From Candidatus Latescibacterota bacterium (GTDB lineage Bacteria; Latescibacterota; UBA2968): a DNA stretch of 64,000 nt. The position numbers were made by a program, and so were the translations under genes. The first letter of the stretch is position 1. Every line of letters starts with the position of its first letter. Shown here piece after piece: positions 52,379 through 60,663 of this stretch. The notes beneath the pieces were generated by a model. It made no database searches and was not told the origin of the DNA. It saw only the letters and a program-made list of their open reading frames with translations. Location: NCBI GenBank assembly GCA_022823725.1, contig JAJEHL010000016.1, positions 1 through 64,000 on the forward strand, read 5' to 3'.

Positions 52379-52960
52379 ATGCAGTACGCAGAAGAGCGGG
52401 ATCTGGTGCGTCGCACATTAAACGGCGATGCTGGGGCCTTCAATAGCCTTTACAAACGCCATCACGCCCGGATTCTCGCCACACTGATTGGACGAACGAG
52501 AAATCGACACGATGCTGAAGATTTGATGCAGGTGACTTTCTTGCGCGCCTATCGCGGTTTGTCCGGGTTCCGCGGAGAGGCTGCATTTTCAACATGGCTG
52601 ATGCAAATTGCCCTGAACGTGTGTACCACGCACATGCGATCCAAACAAGCCCGTCGATCGTGGCAGCAAACCATTGAAGATACACAACTCGGCTATCGAG
52701 ATACGTGGGAGCCAGCCAACACAGAGCGTCCCGACGATGCATTGTCTCGAAAAGAATGCCGCGCAATGCTCGAAGAAAGCATAGAAGAACTGCCACAGCG
52801 ATATCGCCATGCCGTGCGATTGCGCTATGTAAAGGACCGATCTTATGCAGAAATTGCCAGAGAACTCGGCGTACCGATGGGTACCCTGAAAACCTGGCTT
52901 CATCGCGCGCGACACCAGTTGCAAGAATCTCTTAATGACACGGAACTTGCGGCAATGTAA
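52379..52960 (+). CDS. ECF-type RNA polymerase sigma factor
   Basis: The product has 193 residues. Region 2 includes YKRHHARILATLIGRTRNRH and DAEDLMQVTFLRAYRGL (core binding and -10 reading), then FSTWLMQIALN. Region 4 has LPQRYRHAVRLRYVKDRSYA and a helix-turn-helix EIARELGVPMGTLKTWLHRAR for the -35. A Gly/Ser-free linker lies between. GGGAGG precedes the ATG. Such factors answer envelope or oxidative stress. The likely partner is the small membrane protein in front. Confidence 0.95.
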   Translation: MQYAEERDLVRRTLNGDAGAFNSLYKRHHARILATLIGRTRNRHDAEDLMQVTFLRAYRGLSGFRGEAAFSTWLMQIALNVCTTHMRSKQARRSWQQTIEDTQLGYRDTWEPANTERPDDALSRKECRAMLEESIEELPQRYRHAVRLRYVKDRSYAEIARELGVPMGTLKTWLHRARHQLQESLNDTELAAM

Positions 52961-53025
52961 AACGTCTTACAAGGTGTTATCGCAATAGTTGTCAAATTTT
53001 AACAATCAAAGGAGAAATTCATTTT

Positions 53026-53238
53026 ATGCACTGCGACATTTGCGGGCGCGAAAACGCGCACATCCACAAAATCAATCGCATGTATGGCAAAGGGAAACAC
53101 ACCGTCACCATTCGCAATATTCCCCTCGCGATATGTTCGACCTGTGATGAACGCTATTTTGCGCCCCGCATACACGACAATGCCGAGCAACTGAGTCCAG
53201 CACTTCACAAACACTCAGAATCGACTTGTCTCGCGTAA
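53026..53238 (+). CDS. YgiT-type zinc-finger protein
   Basis: The product has 70 residues with CDIC near the start and CSTC near residue 37, the CxxC...CxxC pattern of YgiT/MqsA N-terminal zinc domains. GKHTVTIRNIPLAICSTC is the family phrase. In MqsA this part binds the toxin; here the DNA-binding HTH domain is absent and no toxin gene is adjacent. AAAGGAGA precedes the ATG. A strong terminator follows. Confidence 0.8.
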   Translation: MHCDICGRENAHIHKINRMYGKGKHTVTIRNIPLAICSTCDERYFAPRIHDNAEQLSPALHKHSESTCLA

Positions 53239-53256
53239 ACAAGTAGCGTGAAAAAA

Positions 53257-53286
53257 GCCGCCGGAACCTCTACCGGCGGCTTTTTT
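53257..53286 (+). terminator. Strong rho-independent terminator
   Basis: GCCGCCGG (53257-53264) pairs perfectly with CCGGCGGC (53273-53280), followed by six T. Confidence 0.95.
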
Positions 53287-53488
53287 GTGTTCATTTTCGG
53301 ACACTACTGTATCAAAATCGGACACTTACCCACGTAATTAAATTTTGATGAGGCCAGCTATTTTTTTAATTCACACCTGTATTCAAATTTTTTCAAAAAA
53401 TTAAGCGTTTTATTTTTAACATGTTATAAATAAAAAAAGAGGTTCCGTTAGCAAAAATGTGTCTGAATCATTAACCTACAAAAAAGTT

Positions 53489-53504
53489 TGGCACGATTTT
53501 CGCT
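53489..53504 (+). promoter_or_regulatory. Sigma-54 (-24/-12) promoter for the FtsX-type permease
   Basis: TGGCACG, four bases, TCGCT: this matches the consensus TGGCACR-N4-TTGCW in all but one position, with the GG and GC dinucleotides exactly 12 bases apart. The start would be near 53516, 33 bases before the ATG. The upstream 200 bases are A+T rich, leaving room for an enhancer-binding regulator. Confidence 0.7.
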
Positions 53505-53548
53505 AAATAAAATACAAACAATCTTTCCAATTTCCAAAGGAGGTCCTC

Positions 53549-56092
53549 ATGCTCAAAAATTACCTGACCATTGCCCTTCGAAATCTGGTACGCTACAAAA
53601 TATACACCGCGATCAATGCCCTCGGCCTGGCAACTGGCATTGCATTTTGCCTGCTCACATTTCTCTATGTGCGGCACGAATGGACTTATGATCAATTTCA
53701 CGAAAAATCCAACCGCATTTTCCGACTCGGAGCATCTGGCGGAATGTTTGGCGAAAAAGACAATGCCATGCGTGTCCGATTATCGGGTCAAATTGGACTA
53801 CTCATGCGAGAAAACATCCCACAATTTGCCCATGTTGTGCGGATCCATGAAGGTCCAGAAACTGTATCTCTCGGCAATAACACCTTTGAAGTAAAATCCT
53901 TGTTCGCCGACGAAGACTTTTTTCAATTATTCACGTTTCCACTCATTCACGGCGATTCCAAAACCGCACTCGCAAACCCAAACAGTATTGTTTTAACACA
54001 AAGTGCGGCGAAAAAATATTTCGGACAAAACGATGTTGTGGGACAGGAACTCGGCATCCACCACGAAATTTGGAAAGAGGAAGAGAAGACTTTTGTCATA
54101 GCGGGTATCGCACAGGATCCTCCTGAAAATTCCAGCATTCAATTCGATCTGATTCTTTCCCAGGCAAGCCTTCCTCCCCCAAACAAGAAAATGATGGCAT
54201 TTACCATGACTGTGGACGGCAAAGTTGAAAGCAAAGAAATTACTCCATCCATTTTCTCCTGGGGAAGGGATGTCACTTATATACGGCTAATTGATAACAT
54301 GGAGTTAGCAGACCTGGCTTCTGTACTGAATGCATTTGTTGAAGCAAACAAAACTTCTTCAAGCAGGGACAAGGACTTGACCTTGCACTTGCAGCCCATT
54401 GCAGATATCCATTTTGATCGCGCGATAATAGAGGGGGCTTTAACAGAGGGGCTTTCAACACCGAGTAACCCCGCCTATTCCTACATCCTCGCGGGCATTG
54501 CCCTATCCGTATTGCTCGTGGCGTGCATCAATTTTACGAACCTCGCCATTGCGCGGTCTGCGACCCGAGCGCGAGAGGTGGGAATACGCAAAGTAGTGGG
54601 TGCGATGCGTTTTCAACTGATGAAACAGTTCTGGGGTGAGTCTTTGCTGCTCACGGGTGTGGGAATGCTACTGGGACTTGCATTAACAGAATTTTTTCTT
54701 TCGACCTTCAACGCTTTGACACAGGTGAATTTAACACTGAATTATCGGCCTTCCTTATCCGGCGTGCTCTTTGGCCTATCGCTCTTATTGATTATTAGTC
54801 TCGTCTCGGGTATCTATCCGGCACTCGTACTATCGGGTTTTGACCCCATTGCCGTTTTGAAGAACAGATTCAACATCGGCGGCAGGTCCTGGTCTGGTCG
54901 CGTCCTGATCGTTGGTCAGTTCGTCGTTGCGATTTTATTTCTCATTGCCACCCTTGTGATGTCTCGGCAACTGACATTCTTAAAAGAAAAAAATCTGGGC
55001 TTGAATGAATCGCAGGTCGTGTTAATAAAAACACAGAATCTGTACACGTCAGTTCTTTCGCAGCAACACCATCTGATACCGCAACAACTGCAAATCTTCA
55101 AGCGAGAACTCCAACGGCACACCCAGATCGTGAACGTGACACAATCAGATTTGTTTTCCCAACTGGCAACAGACTCAGAAATAAGCAAAAGCAATATTAC
55201 ATTGCCCAATGGGGTAAAAATAAAAAGAGCAGACATTTACGTAGATTACGACTTCTTTGATACGCTGGATATCAATCTGCTGGCAGGACGCAATTTTTCG
55301 CCAGATTTTGGCACAGATGCAAAACAGGCTATTCTGGTCAATAAAACATTTGTCGAACGCGCGCAATTGGAACAACCCTTGAACACGACCTTACTCATGA
55401 GACAAATGTATGCCTATTTTACTCCGGGAGATAGCATACCAAAAATCCATTCAATAAAAGACCCCAAAATTATTGGTGTAGTAGATGATTTTCACTTACA
55501 GTCGCTGCATTATGCCCTATCTCCTGTGGTGATATTTTTAGATGCAGGTGACAAGGCTAACGATTTCCTCGTACGCATTCGCCCAGAACGCATATCTGAA
55601 ACACTCGCCTTTATGGCTGAAAAGTGGCAGTCTATTGCGGGCGATGCGCCGTTTGATTACGTTTTCCTCGACGAAAATTTTGATCGCCTCTACCGCGAGG
55701 AAGAACGCTGGGGCACCATTGTCCAATACGCCTCTTTCTTCGCGCTCTTTGTCGCCTGCCTCGGGGTCCTGGGTCTCACATCCCTCGCCATTACCCGACG
55801 CACCAAAGAAATCGGTATCCGCAAAGTACTCGGCGCATCGAACCATCACATCATCGCCTTATTGTCCAAGGAATTTGTGGTACTTATTCTCATCGCCAAT
55901 CTGATCGCCTGGCCCATCGCCCATTACGGCGTCGAGCACTGGCTGCGGGATTTTGCCTACCGCATTGATGCGGGTATGGGCCTCTTTCTGATCGGCGGAT
56001 TGCTCGTCTTTATAACGGCCTTACTCACCATTGGCATTCAAGCCCTCAAAGCCGCACAGCGCAATCCCGTCCACGCCCTGCGATATGAGTGA
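53549..56092 (+). CDS. FtsX/MacB-type ABC transporter permease (two-module, 847 aa)
   Basis: This large permease has an N-terminal span (about 20-45) and a MacB periplasmic core (50-260). An FtsX domain follows with three spans (about 310-440, ARSATRAREVGIRKVVGAMRF). A second periplasmic part (485-700) and a final FtsX domain (720-845, LAITRRTKEIGIRKVLGASN) complete it. The fused double arrangement is common in FCB bacteria. Such permeases with a LolD/MacB-type ATPase move substrates or transmit mechanical force across the envelope. No ATPase gene is adjacent. AAAGGAGG precedes the ATG. Confidence 0.9.
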   Translation: MLKNYLTIALRNLVRYKIYTAINALGLATGIAFCLLTFLYVRHEWTYDQFHEKSNRIFRLGASGGMFGEKDNAMRVRLSGQIGLLMRENIPQFAHVVRIHEGPETVSLGNNTFEVKSLFADEDFFQLFTFPLIHGDSKTALANPNSIVLTQSAAKKYFGQNDVVGQELGIHHEIWKEEEKTFVIAGIAQDPPENSSIQFDLILSQASLPPPNKKMMAFTMTVDGKVESKEITPSIFSWGRDVTYIRLIDNMELADLASVLNAFVEANKTSSSRDKDLTLHLQPIADIHFDRAIIEGALTEGLSTPSNPAYSYILAGIALSVLLVACINFTNLAIARSATRAREVGIRKVVGAMRFQLMKQFWGESLLLTGVGMLLGLALTEFFLSTFNALTQVNLTLNYRPSLSGVLFGLSLLLIISLVSGIYPALVLSGFDPIAVLKNRFNIGGRSWSGRVLIVGQFVVAILFLIATLVMSRQLTFLKEKNLGLNESQVVLIKTQNLYTSVLSQQHHLIPQQLQIFKRELQRHTQIVNVTQSDLFSQLATDSEISKSNITLPNGVKIKRADIYVDYDFFDTLDINLLAGRNFSPDFGTDAKQAILVNKTFVERAQLEQPLNTTLLMRQMYAYFTPGDSIPKIHSIKDPKIIGVVDDFHLQSLHYALSPVVIFLDAGDKANDFLVRIRPERISETLAFMAEKWQSIAGDAPFDYVFLDENFDRLYREEERWGTIVQYASFFALFVACLGVLGLTSLAITRRTKEIGIRKVLGASNHHIIALLSKEFVVLILIANLIAWPIAHYGVEHWLRDFAYRIDAGMGLFLIGGLLVFITALLTIGIQALKAAQRNPVHALRYE

Positions 56093-56179
56093 GATCGATT
56101 TTCCCATTTGACAGAACAGGGCAAATCGTGAATATTTAAAAAAGAGGAAATAGGAACCGTTGTTGACCAGGAGACTCAA

Positions 56180-56479
56180 ATGGCTCGCATAGATATTCCC
56201 AGAATCGCATATCCCCACATCGACCAAAATCCAGATATCCTCTCGGGCGAACCTATTATACGAGGAACACGCATTGGCGTGCGGCACATCGCAGAATGGG
56301 ATCGCCGTGGATATAGTGTGGATGAAATTATCGCACAATATCCTCATTTGACCCATGCACAGGTTCAAGATGCCCTGTCTTATGCCTTTGATCACAAGTC
56401 TGAAATAGATCAACTCATCCAGACAAATACAGAAGACGCTGTTCGGTCAAAATATCAAGATAGTGCATGGATGCCATAA
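56180..56479 (+). CDS. DUF433 family protein (antitoxin-like)
   Basis: The product has 99 residues with the DUF433 pattern GEPIIRGTRIGVRHIAEW, then YSVDEIIAQYPHLTHAQVQDALSYA. This HTH-like fold is found as the VapB45-type antitoxin beside PIN-like DUF5615 proteins, as it is here. GGAGA precedes the ATG. The gene overlaps the next by 13 bases, so both are translated together. Confidence 0.85.
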   Translation: MARIDIPRIAYPHIDQNPDILSGEPIIRGTRIGVRHIAEWDRRGYSVDEIIAQYPHLTHAQVQDALSYAFDHKSEIDQLIQTNTEDAVRSKYQDSAWMP

Positions 56480-56820
56480 AGTTATATTTGGATGAAGATA
56501 TTTTTCGAATATTAGCACCAGTATTGAGAAGTCACGGTTATGATGTCCTCAGCGTCTATGATGTTGAAATGACAGGCAAAACAGACCGTGAGCAACTTGA
56601 GTGGGCTGCTGACCAGAATCGCGTGATGGTTAGTTTTAATGTGCGCCACTATGCCGATTTAGCAGAAACATTTTACAATGAAGGCAAAACACATGCCGGT
56701 ATTCTTGTTTCTCCTCAGATTGGCTTTTCCGATCTGTTGCGATTAATTTTGAATGTTCTATCAAAGAGCAAGTCAGAAGATTTGAGAAATACATTTCAAT
56801 GGTTACAAGGTTGGCGTTAA
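56467..56820 (+). CDS. DUF5615 PIN-like protein (toxin-like)
   Basis: The product has 117 residues and starts with KLYLDEDIFRILAPVLRSHG, where DED is the acidic metal-binding start of this PIN-like fold. VMVSFNVRHYADL and HAGILVSPQIG follow. The acidic residues expected for an RNase appear present. Together with the overlapping DUF433 gene it forms a likely toxin-antitoxin pair; activity is unproven for most of this family. Confidence 0.82.
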   Translation: MDAIKLYLDEDIFRILAPVLRSHGYDVLSVYDVEMTGKTDREQLEWAADQNRVMVSFNVRHYADLAETFYNEGKTHAGILVSPQIGFSDLLRLILNVLSKSKSEDLRNTFQWLQGWR

Positions 56821-56845
56821 ATCATTGATTTTTATTTTTCAAAAA

Positions 56846-56877
56846 AGTTTAATTGTTTTCCATTAAACTGTAAATTT
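56846..56877 (+). terminator. A+T-rich hairpin after the DUF433/DUF5615 pair
   Basis: AGTTTAAT (56846-56853) pairs with ATTAAACT (56862-56869), followed by a moderately T-rich stretch. Confidence 0.4.
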
Positions 56878-56881
56878 TCCC

Positions 56882-56910
56882 TTGACACCTGTACTTTTGT
56901 TTAGTATTTT
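56882..56910 (+). promoter_or_regulatory. Strong sigma-70 promoter
   Basis: A perfect TTGACA (56882-56887), 17 bases, then TATTTT (56905-56910). The start would be near 56917, 36 bases before the next ATG. Confidence 0.7.
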
Positions 56911-56952
56911 TGCATAGAAAGTTGAGACATAATCCTTCGACAGGAGGTAATC

Positions 56953-57249
56953 ATGGCAAGCATTGAGATTCAGACTGAACAGGGAATTGAGGAAATTCTA
57001 TTGTCCGATTTGAGTCGGGATTTGCTCAAAGTTGCCGATCGCATTCAGGCCGAGATGCCACATGTACCTTTTGATGCCATTCGTCCCGAAGCCCTGGCGC
57101 GCGTCGAAGCCGCCGAGCAAGCTGTCGATACTCTGGCACAAGATTTGTGCAAAGGGCAAGGGGAACTCACTGAGTGGCACGGCGTCCTCACGGCTTACGA
57201 ATCGGCCTGGTTTCAGGTTATAGAGTCTTTAGGCGTCCGCAATAATTAA
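56953..57249 (+). CDS. Hypothetical 98-aa protein
   Basis: This acidic, largely helical protein (SIEIQTEQGIEEILLSDLSRD, then ALARVEAAEQAVDTLAQDL) has no recognised domain and no signal peptide or membrane span. The AGGAGG site 6 bases before the ATG and the strong promoter speak for real expression. It is followed after 86 bases by the 245-aa gene, with which it probably forms an operon. Confidence 0.65.
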   Translation: MASIEIQTEQGIEEILLSDLSRDLLKVADRIQAEMPHVPFDAIRPEALARVEAAEQAVDTLAQDLCKGQGELTEWHGVLTAYESAWFQVIESLGVRNN

Positions 57250-57335
57250 ATCGCAAACCATATATTCACGTTTATTTTCGGCAATAAATACCCCGTTGTG
57301 TTGCCGATTTCCACGAAAGCAAAGGAGAGATAGCG

Positions 57336-58073
57336 ATGTCCCAGCGAGATATGAAAACGAATAACTCAAACGAGACTGCTTCAGCAGTTCAACCTGTTGA
57401 CCATATCAAGAAGCAGATCGCAGAATCCGAAGGTTTCCCCATCGAGAAAATCGATGAGTTTGTGACTTTCATCCAGAATGATCCCTACATCACGTCTGCT
57501 GGATTGCAGTACAAAATGCTGCAAACCTATAAGGCTGGCAAATTCGCTGTGCAGGCTGTAATGCCTACCAAAGAAGAATACGCTCTATTGCGGCGAATGA
57601 TGGGATTAAAAGATGAGGAACCACTGGTGGTAATGCGCGGTGAAGTGTGGGTTGATGGGCTTGCGCAGCCTTTTGTCGATTACGGTACCACAACACCTAA
57701 AAATCTCAAAGGATTTGTGCGGTTTTCAGATTATCCACTCGAAATGGCGACGCGACGCGCCACCAATCGGGCGATGCGTTTGGCCACCGCGACGGGGATG
57801 TGTTCTGTCGATGAGCTACAGGTAGCCACAGATACCACACAGACCGACGGCAATGTTGAAACGATGCATAACGGTTCATCTGCTACGCAAAGTCAAATTG
57901 ATCTGATTAAAAATCTGGGACGCAGTCCACGGCTAACCGAGCGAGAACGCGAGCGATTGAAAACCCAGATTGAAGGTGGATTGGATAAGCGTCAAGCATC
58001 CGAATTGATCCAAAAAATAAAAGCGAGGTTAGACGCCCGGCGCAAAGCCGATGCACAACCTATTGCGGCTTGA
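57336..58073 (+). CDS. Hypothetical protein resembling phage/plasmid recombination accessory proteins
   Basis: This 245-residue soluble protein has a central YPLEMATRRATNRAMRLATATG phrase like the conserved arginine-rich helix of phage single-strand-annealing-type and related plasmid proteins. Before it lies an alpha/beta part (FAVQAVMPTKEEYALLRRMM). After a polar linker comes a small helical tail, SQIDLIKNLGRSPRLTERER ... KRQASELIQKIKARL, as at the end of several such proteins. The resemblance is motif-level only. AAGGAGAG precedes the ATG; a terminator follows. Confidence 0.6.
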   Translation: MSQRDMKTNNSNETASAVQPVDHIKKQIAESEGFPIEKIDEFVTFIQNDPYITSAGLQYKMLQTYKAGKFAVQAVMPTKEEYALLRRMMGLKDEEPLVVMRGEVWVDGLAQPFVDYGTTTPKNLKGFVRFSDYPLEMATRRATNRAMRLATATGMCSVDELQVATDTTQTDGNVETMHNGSSATQSQIDLIKNLGRSPRLTERERERLKTQIEGGLDKRQASELIQKIKARLDARRKADAQPIAA

Positions 58074-58147
58074 TTTTGAGCCGGTTGTCGCGCGCATTCT
58101 TTCGTCAGGGGAGAGGGGAAGGATTTAGCGTACAACCGGCACTTAAC

Positions 58148-58191
58148 AAAAAAGCGGGGAGCTCTTTGAGAGAGAGCCTCGCTTTTTTGTT
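58148..58191 (+). terminator. Rho-independent terminator
   Basis: AAAAAAGCG pairs with CGCTTTTTT, with AGCTCT/AGAGCC-type pairs inside, followed by T residues. Confidence 0.75.
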
Positions 58192-58289
58192 TTTTATAGC
58201 GAATAGTGCCCTCTTGTGCTTTCGTTTCCTTTTGTGTATCATGGGACAGATTTACAGACGATCAAAAATACGACAAAAGGCGTATTGTT

Positions 58290-60647
58290 ATGAAATCGAT
58301 AATACTTGGAATTTTGTGCATTGCGTTGACTGCAACAGATGGTCTGGCTAAAGATGCTTTGCCAGAGGCCATTGCCGCGGCAGAGAGAGCGTATCGTGAA
58401 GGGATAAAACACTTTGAGGCAGAAAACCTGGACGCGGCACTTGTATCTTTTCAATCTGCGATAGCCCAGAACGAAAAGTACGCACCCGCCTATGTGGGAC
58501 TGGGGCATGTCTATTTGAAACAGGGCAACTTGTCCGAAGCGGAAAAGGCGTTTAAGACCGCAGTCTCAAAAAACAAAAAACACGCGCCAGCTTACAATGG
58601 CTTGGGCCTTGTCTATAGCCGCAAAAAGAACGAGTTGCGTCGGGCAATTGCGTATTTTCGAGATGCAAATCGAGCAGATAAAAAATACTCGGAAGCGCAA
58701 TATAACCTGGCGCAAACCCTGGAAAATTACGGCAGCAGTGAGACCCTCAAAGCCTATCGCAATGTCTTAAAGATTGATCCCAAACACCCCAATGCAAACT
58801 ATCGCATAGGGATATTGCTCGATAAAGAGGGAGAACGCGAAAAAGCCGTGCAGGCGTATCGCGATCAGTTAGAAGCAAAACCGGATCACCGCGGGGCACG
58901 CTTGAATCTGGGCATTGATTTGAAATTGCTCGGGCAATTACAAGAGGCGCTTCAGCACCTGCTCAAAGTTGCAACCGTTGCCAGCGATTTTCAACGCCGA
59001 GCCGTATTGGAATTGGCGCAGGTATTTCAAAGGGCAAAGGCATTTGAACAATCAGCGCGATTATTTGAATCATATATCAAACAGTTATCCGAAAAAGAAC
59101 AAGAAACGTATTGCGATTTGAATCTCGTCGCATCGGGTCCCATTCTCAAGGAATATAACGATGCCGAGACACTTCCAGAAAAAAAGCGCGTTTTTAGAAT
59201 ATTCTGGTCGCGTTTAGATCCCGCTCCCGTCACCGAAGCCAATGAACGGTTATTGGAACACTATCGCCGCGTTGCGTATGCGCGTGAATTTTTTGGGACA
59301 CATCGATTTCCCTGGGATGCGCGCGGCGAAGCCTATATCCGCTATGGCGCGCCTGACCATGTGAGCAATTCGGGCAATATTCAACTGGAGCGAACAAAAA
59401 AATTGGTTGATGTAAAAGAGCGGCTCATTCAAAAAGCCGGACCAGCGGTAGATCGACTGCTCAGAGCACGGGCCGACGCGGTCGCATCGAGCATGGTGGG
59501 TATGCGCGGGCAATTGCCGCGCACAGGGGATCGAAGTCCCGGCGCGCGCGGCGAACGACAACAAGTGACCAGTGGAACCATTTTGGGATGGCCAGTATAT
59601 CCGGTGGACGGGATATGGGAATACTGGATCTATGCCGATGTTGGCGATGGTATAGAGGTCGTGTTTGAACAGCGCGTAAATCAAGGGGCCTGGGATTATG
59701 CCGATATACCACTCGGCAGAGGGCGGATAGCGCGGATCTGGCAGGACATGCATCCGGAAATTGTCTTGAAACAGGTCGCAGTTCTTACACCGATGACATA
59801 CCGCCCCGACTTTGCGACGGGCGCATTGGATTTTTATCTTGCCTCATCTGCTTTTCGGGCGCAAGAAGGTCTAACCGCACTCGAAATTTATTACGGTATT
59901 CCAACCGCGCAGTTGCTTTTTGCACCCGGACAAGATGGCGCGCGGATCGCACAATTAGACCGCGGCATTGTGGTTTACAATCAAGCGGGCGATCCCGTCT
60001 ATCGCACGAGCCGGGAAATGCTGCTGGCCGCGTCGGGTGAGGCTACTCAGGCACCTGGCGCATATATGCCTGAAATGGACCGCTTATTTTTATCACCGGG
60101 CAATTATCGCATTTCCGTGCAGGTTTTGGATCGCCGTTCAAGAAAATCACAGGTATATCACATCAACCGCGTTGTACCCGAATACGATATAGACGACGAA
60201 TTAAAGATCAGCGATGTGGAACTTGCCGCCACAATTAATGTGGCCGATAAGAGCCGGTTCCAAAAGGGCGATATCGAAGTGATTCCCATAGCCTCAAAAG
60301 CCTATTTGCCCGCGCAGCCCGTATTTATCTATTTCGAAATTTACAACTTAAAACGCAATTCCTTCGGCCAGACCAAATACCGCGTATCTTATGTCGTGCG
60401 ATCGCGCGACCAAAAAACCATCGGTGCGCGAATTTTGGGTGGCGTGGGCAAAATGCTCGGACAAAAGAGCGAGCAGGGCGTTGTCTCAATCGAATACGAA
60501 CAAGTGGGAACAGAGACACAAGAGCCGGGATATCTTGAATTGGATATGTCGCGCTCTGAACCGGGCGAAAAAATCGTAGAAATCGCGGTTGTAGATGAAA
60601 CAACAGGACAGACAGTAACCGCGACAGCGACATTTGTCACTCAATAG
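58290..60647 (+). CDS. Secreted TPR protein with GWxTD domain
   Basis: The product has 785 residues from the ATG at 58290; the open frame starts earlier (58206) but that part overlaps a leader. A signal peptide (SIILGILCIALTATDGLAK) is followed by about seven tetratricopeptide repeats (30-270, e.g. YAPAYVGLGHVYLKQGNLSE). A GWxTD-type domain comes next (about 330-500, EYIRYGAPDHV-like AYIRYGAPDHV and GIWEYWIY), then Ig-like strand-rich modules. GWxTD domains are typical of uncultured and acidobacterial/FCB genomes; the role is unknown, probably in the periplasm. It ends 16 bases before the kinase gene. Confidence 0.85.
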   Translation: MKSIILGILCIALTATDGLAKDALPEAIAAAERAYREGIKHFEAENLDAALVSFQSAIAQNEKYAPAYVGLGHVYLKQGNLSEAEKAFKTAVSKNKKHAPAYNGLGLVYSRKKNELRRAIAYFRDANRADKKYSEAQYNLAQTLENYGSSETLKAYRNVLKIDPKHPNANYRIGILLDKEGEREKAVQAYRDQLEAKPDHRGARLNLGIDLKLLGQLQEALQHLLKVATVASDFQRRAVLELAQVFQRAKAFEQSARLFESYIKQLSEKEQETYCDLNLVASGPILKEYNDAETLPEKKRVFRIFWSRLDPAPVTEANERLLEHYRRVAYAREFFGTHRFPWDARGEAYIRYGAPDHVSNSGNIQLERTKKLVDVKERLIQKAGPAVDRLLRARADAVASSMVGMRGQLPRTGDRSPGARGERQQVTSGTILGWPVYPVDGIWEYWIYADVGDGIEVVFEQRVNQGAWDYADIPLGRGRIARIWQDMHPEIVLKQVAVLTPMTYRPDFATGALDFYLASSAFRAQEGLTALEIYYGIPTAQLLFAPGQDGARIAQLDRGIVVYNQAGDPVYRTSREMLLAASGEATQAPGAYMPEMDRLFLSPGNYRISVQVLDRRSRKSQVYHINRVVPEYDIDDELKISDVELAATINVADKSRFQKGDIEVIPIASKAYLPAQPVFIYFEIYNLKRNSFGQTKYRVSYVVRSRDQKTIGARILGGVGKMLGQKSEQGVVSIEYEQVGTETQEPGYLELDMSRSEPGEKIVEIAVVDETTGQTVTATATFVTQ

Positions 60648-60663
60648 GATAGGAGCAAATTCG

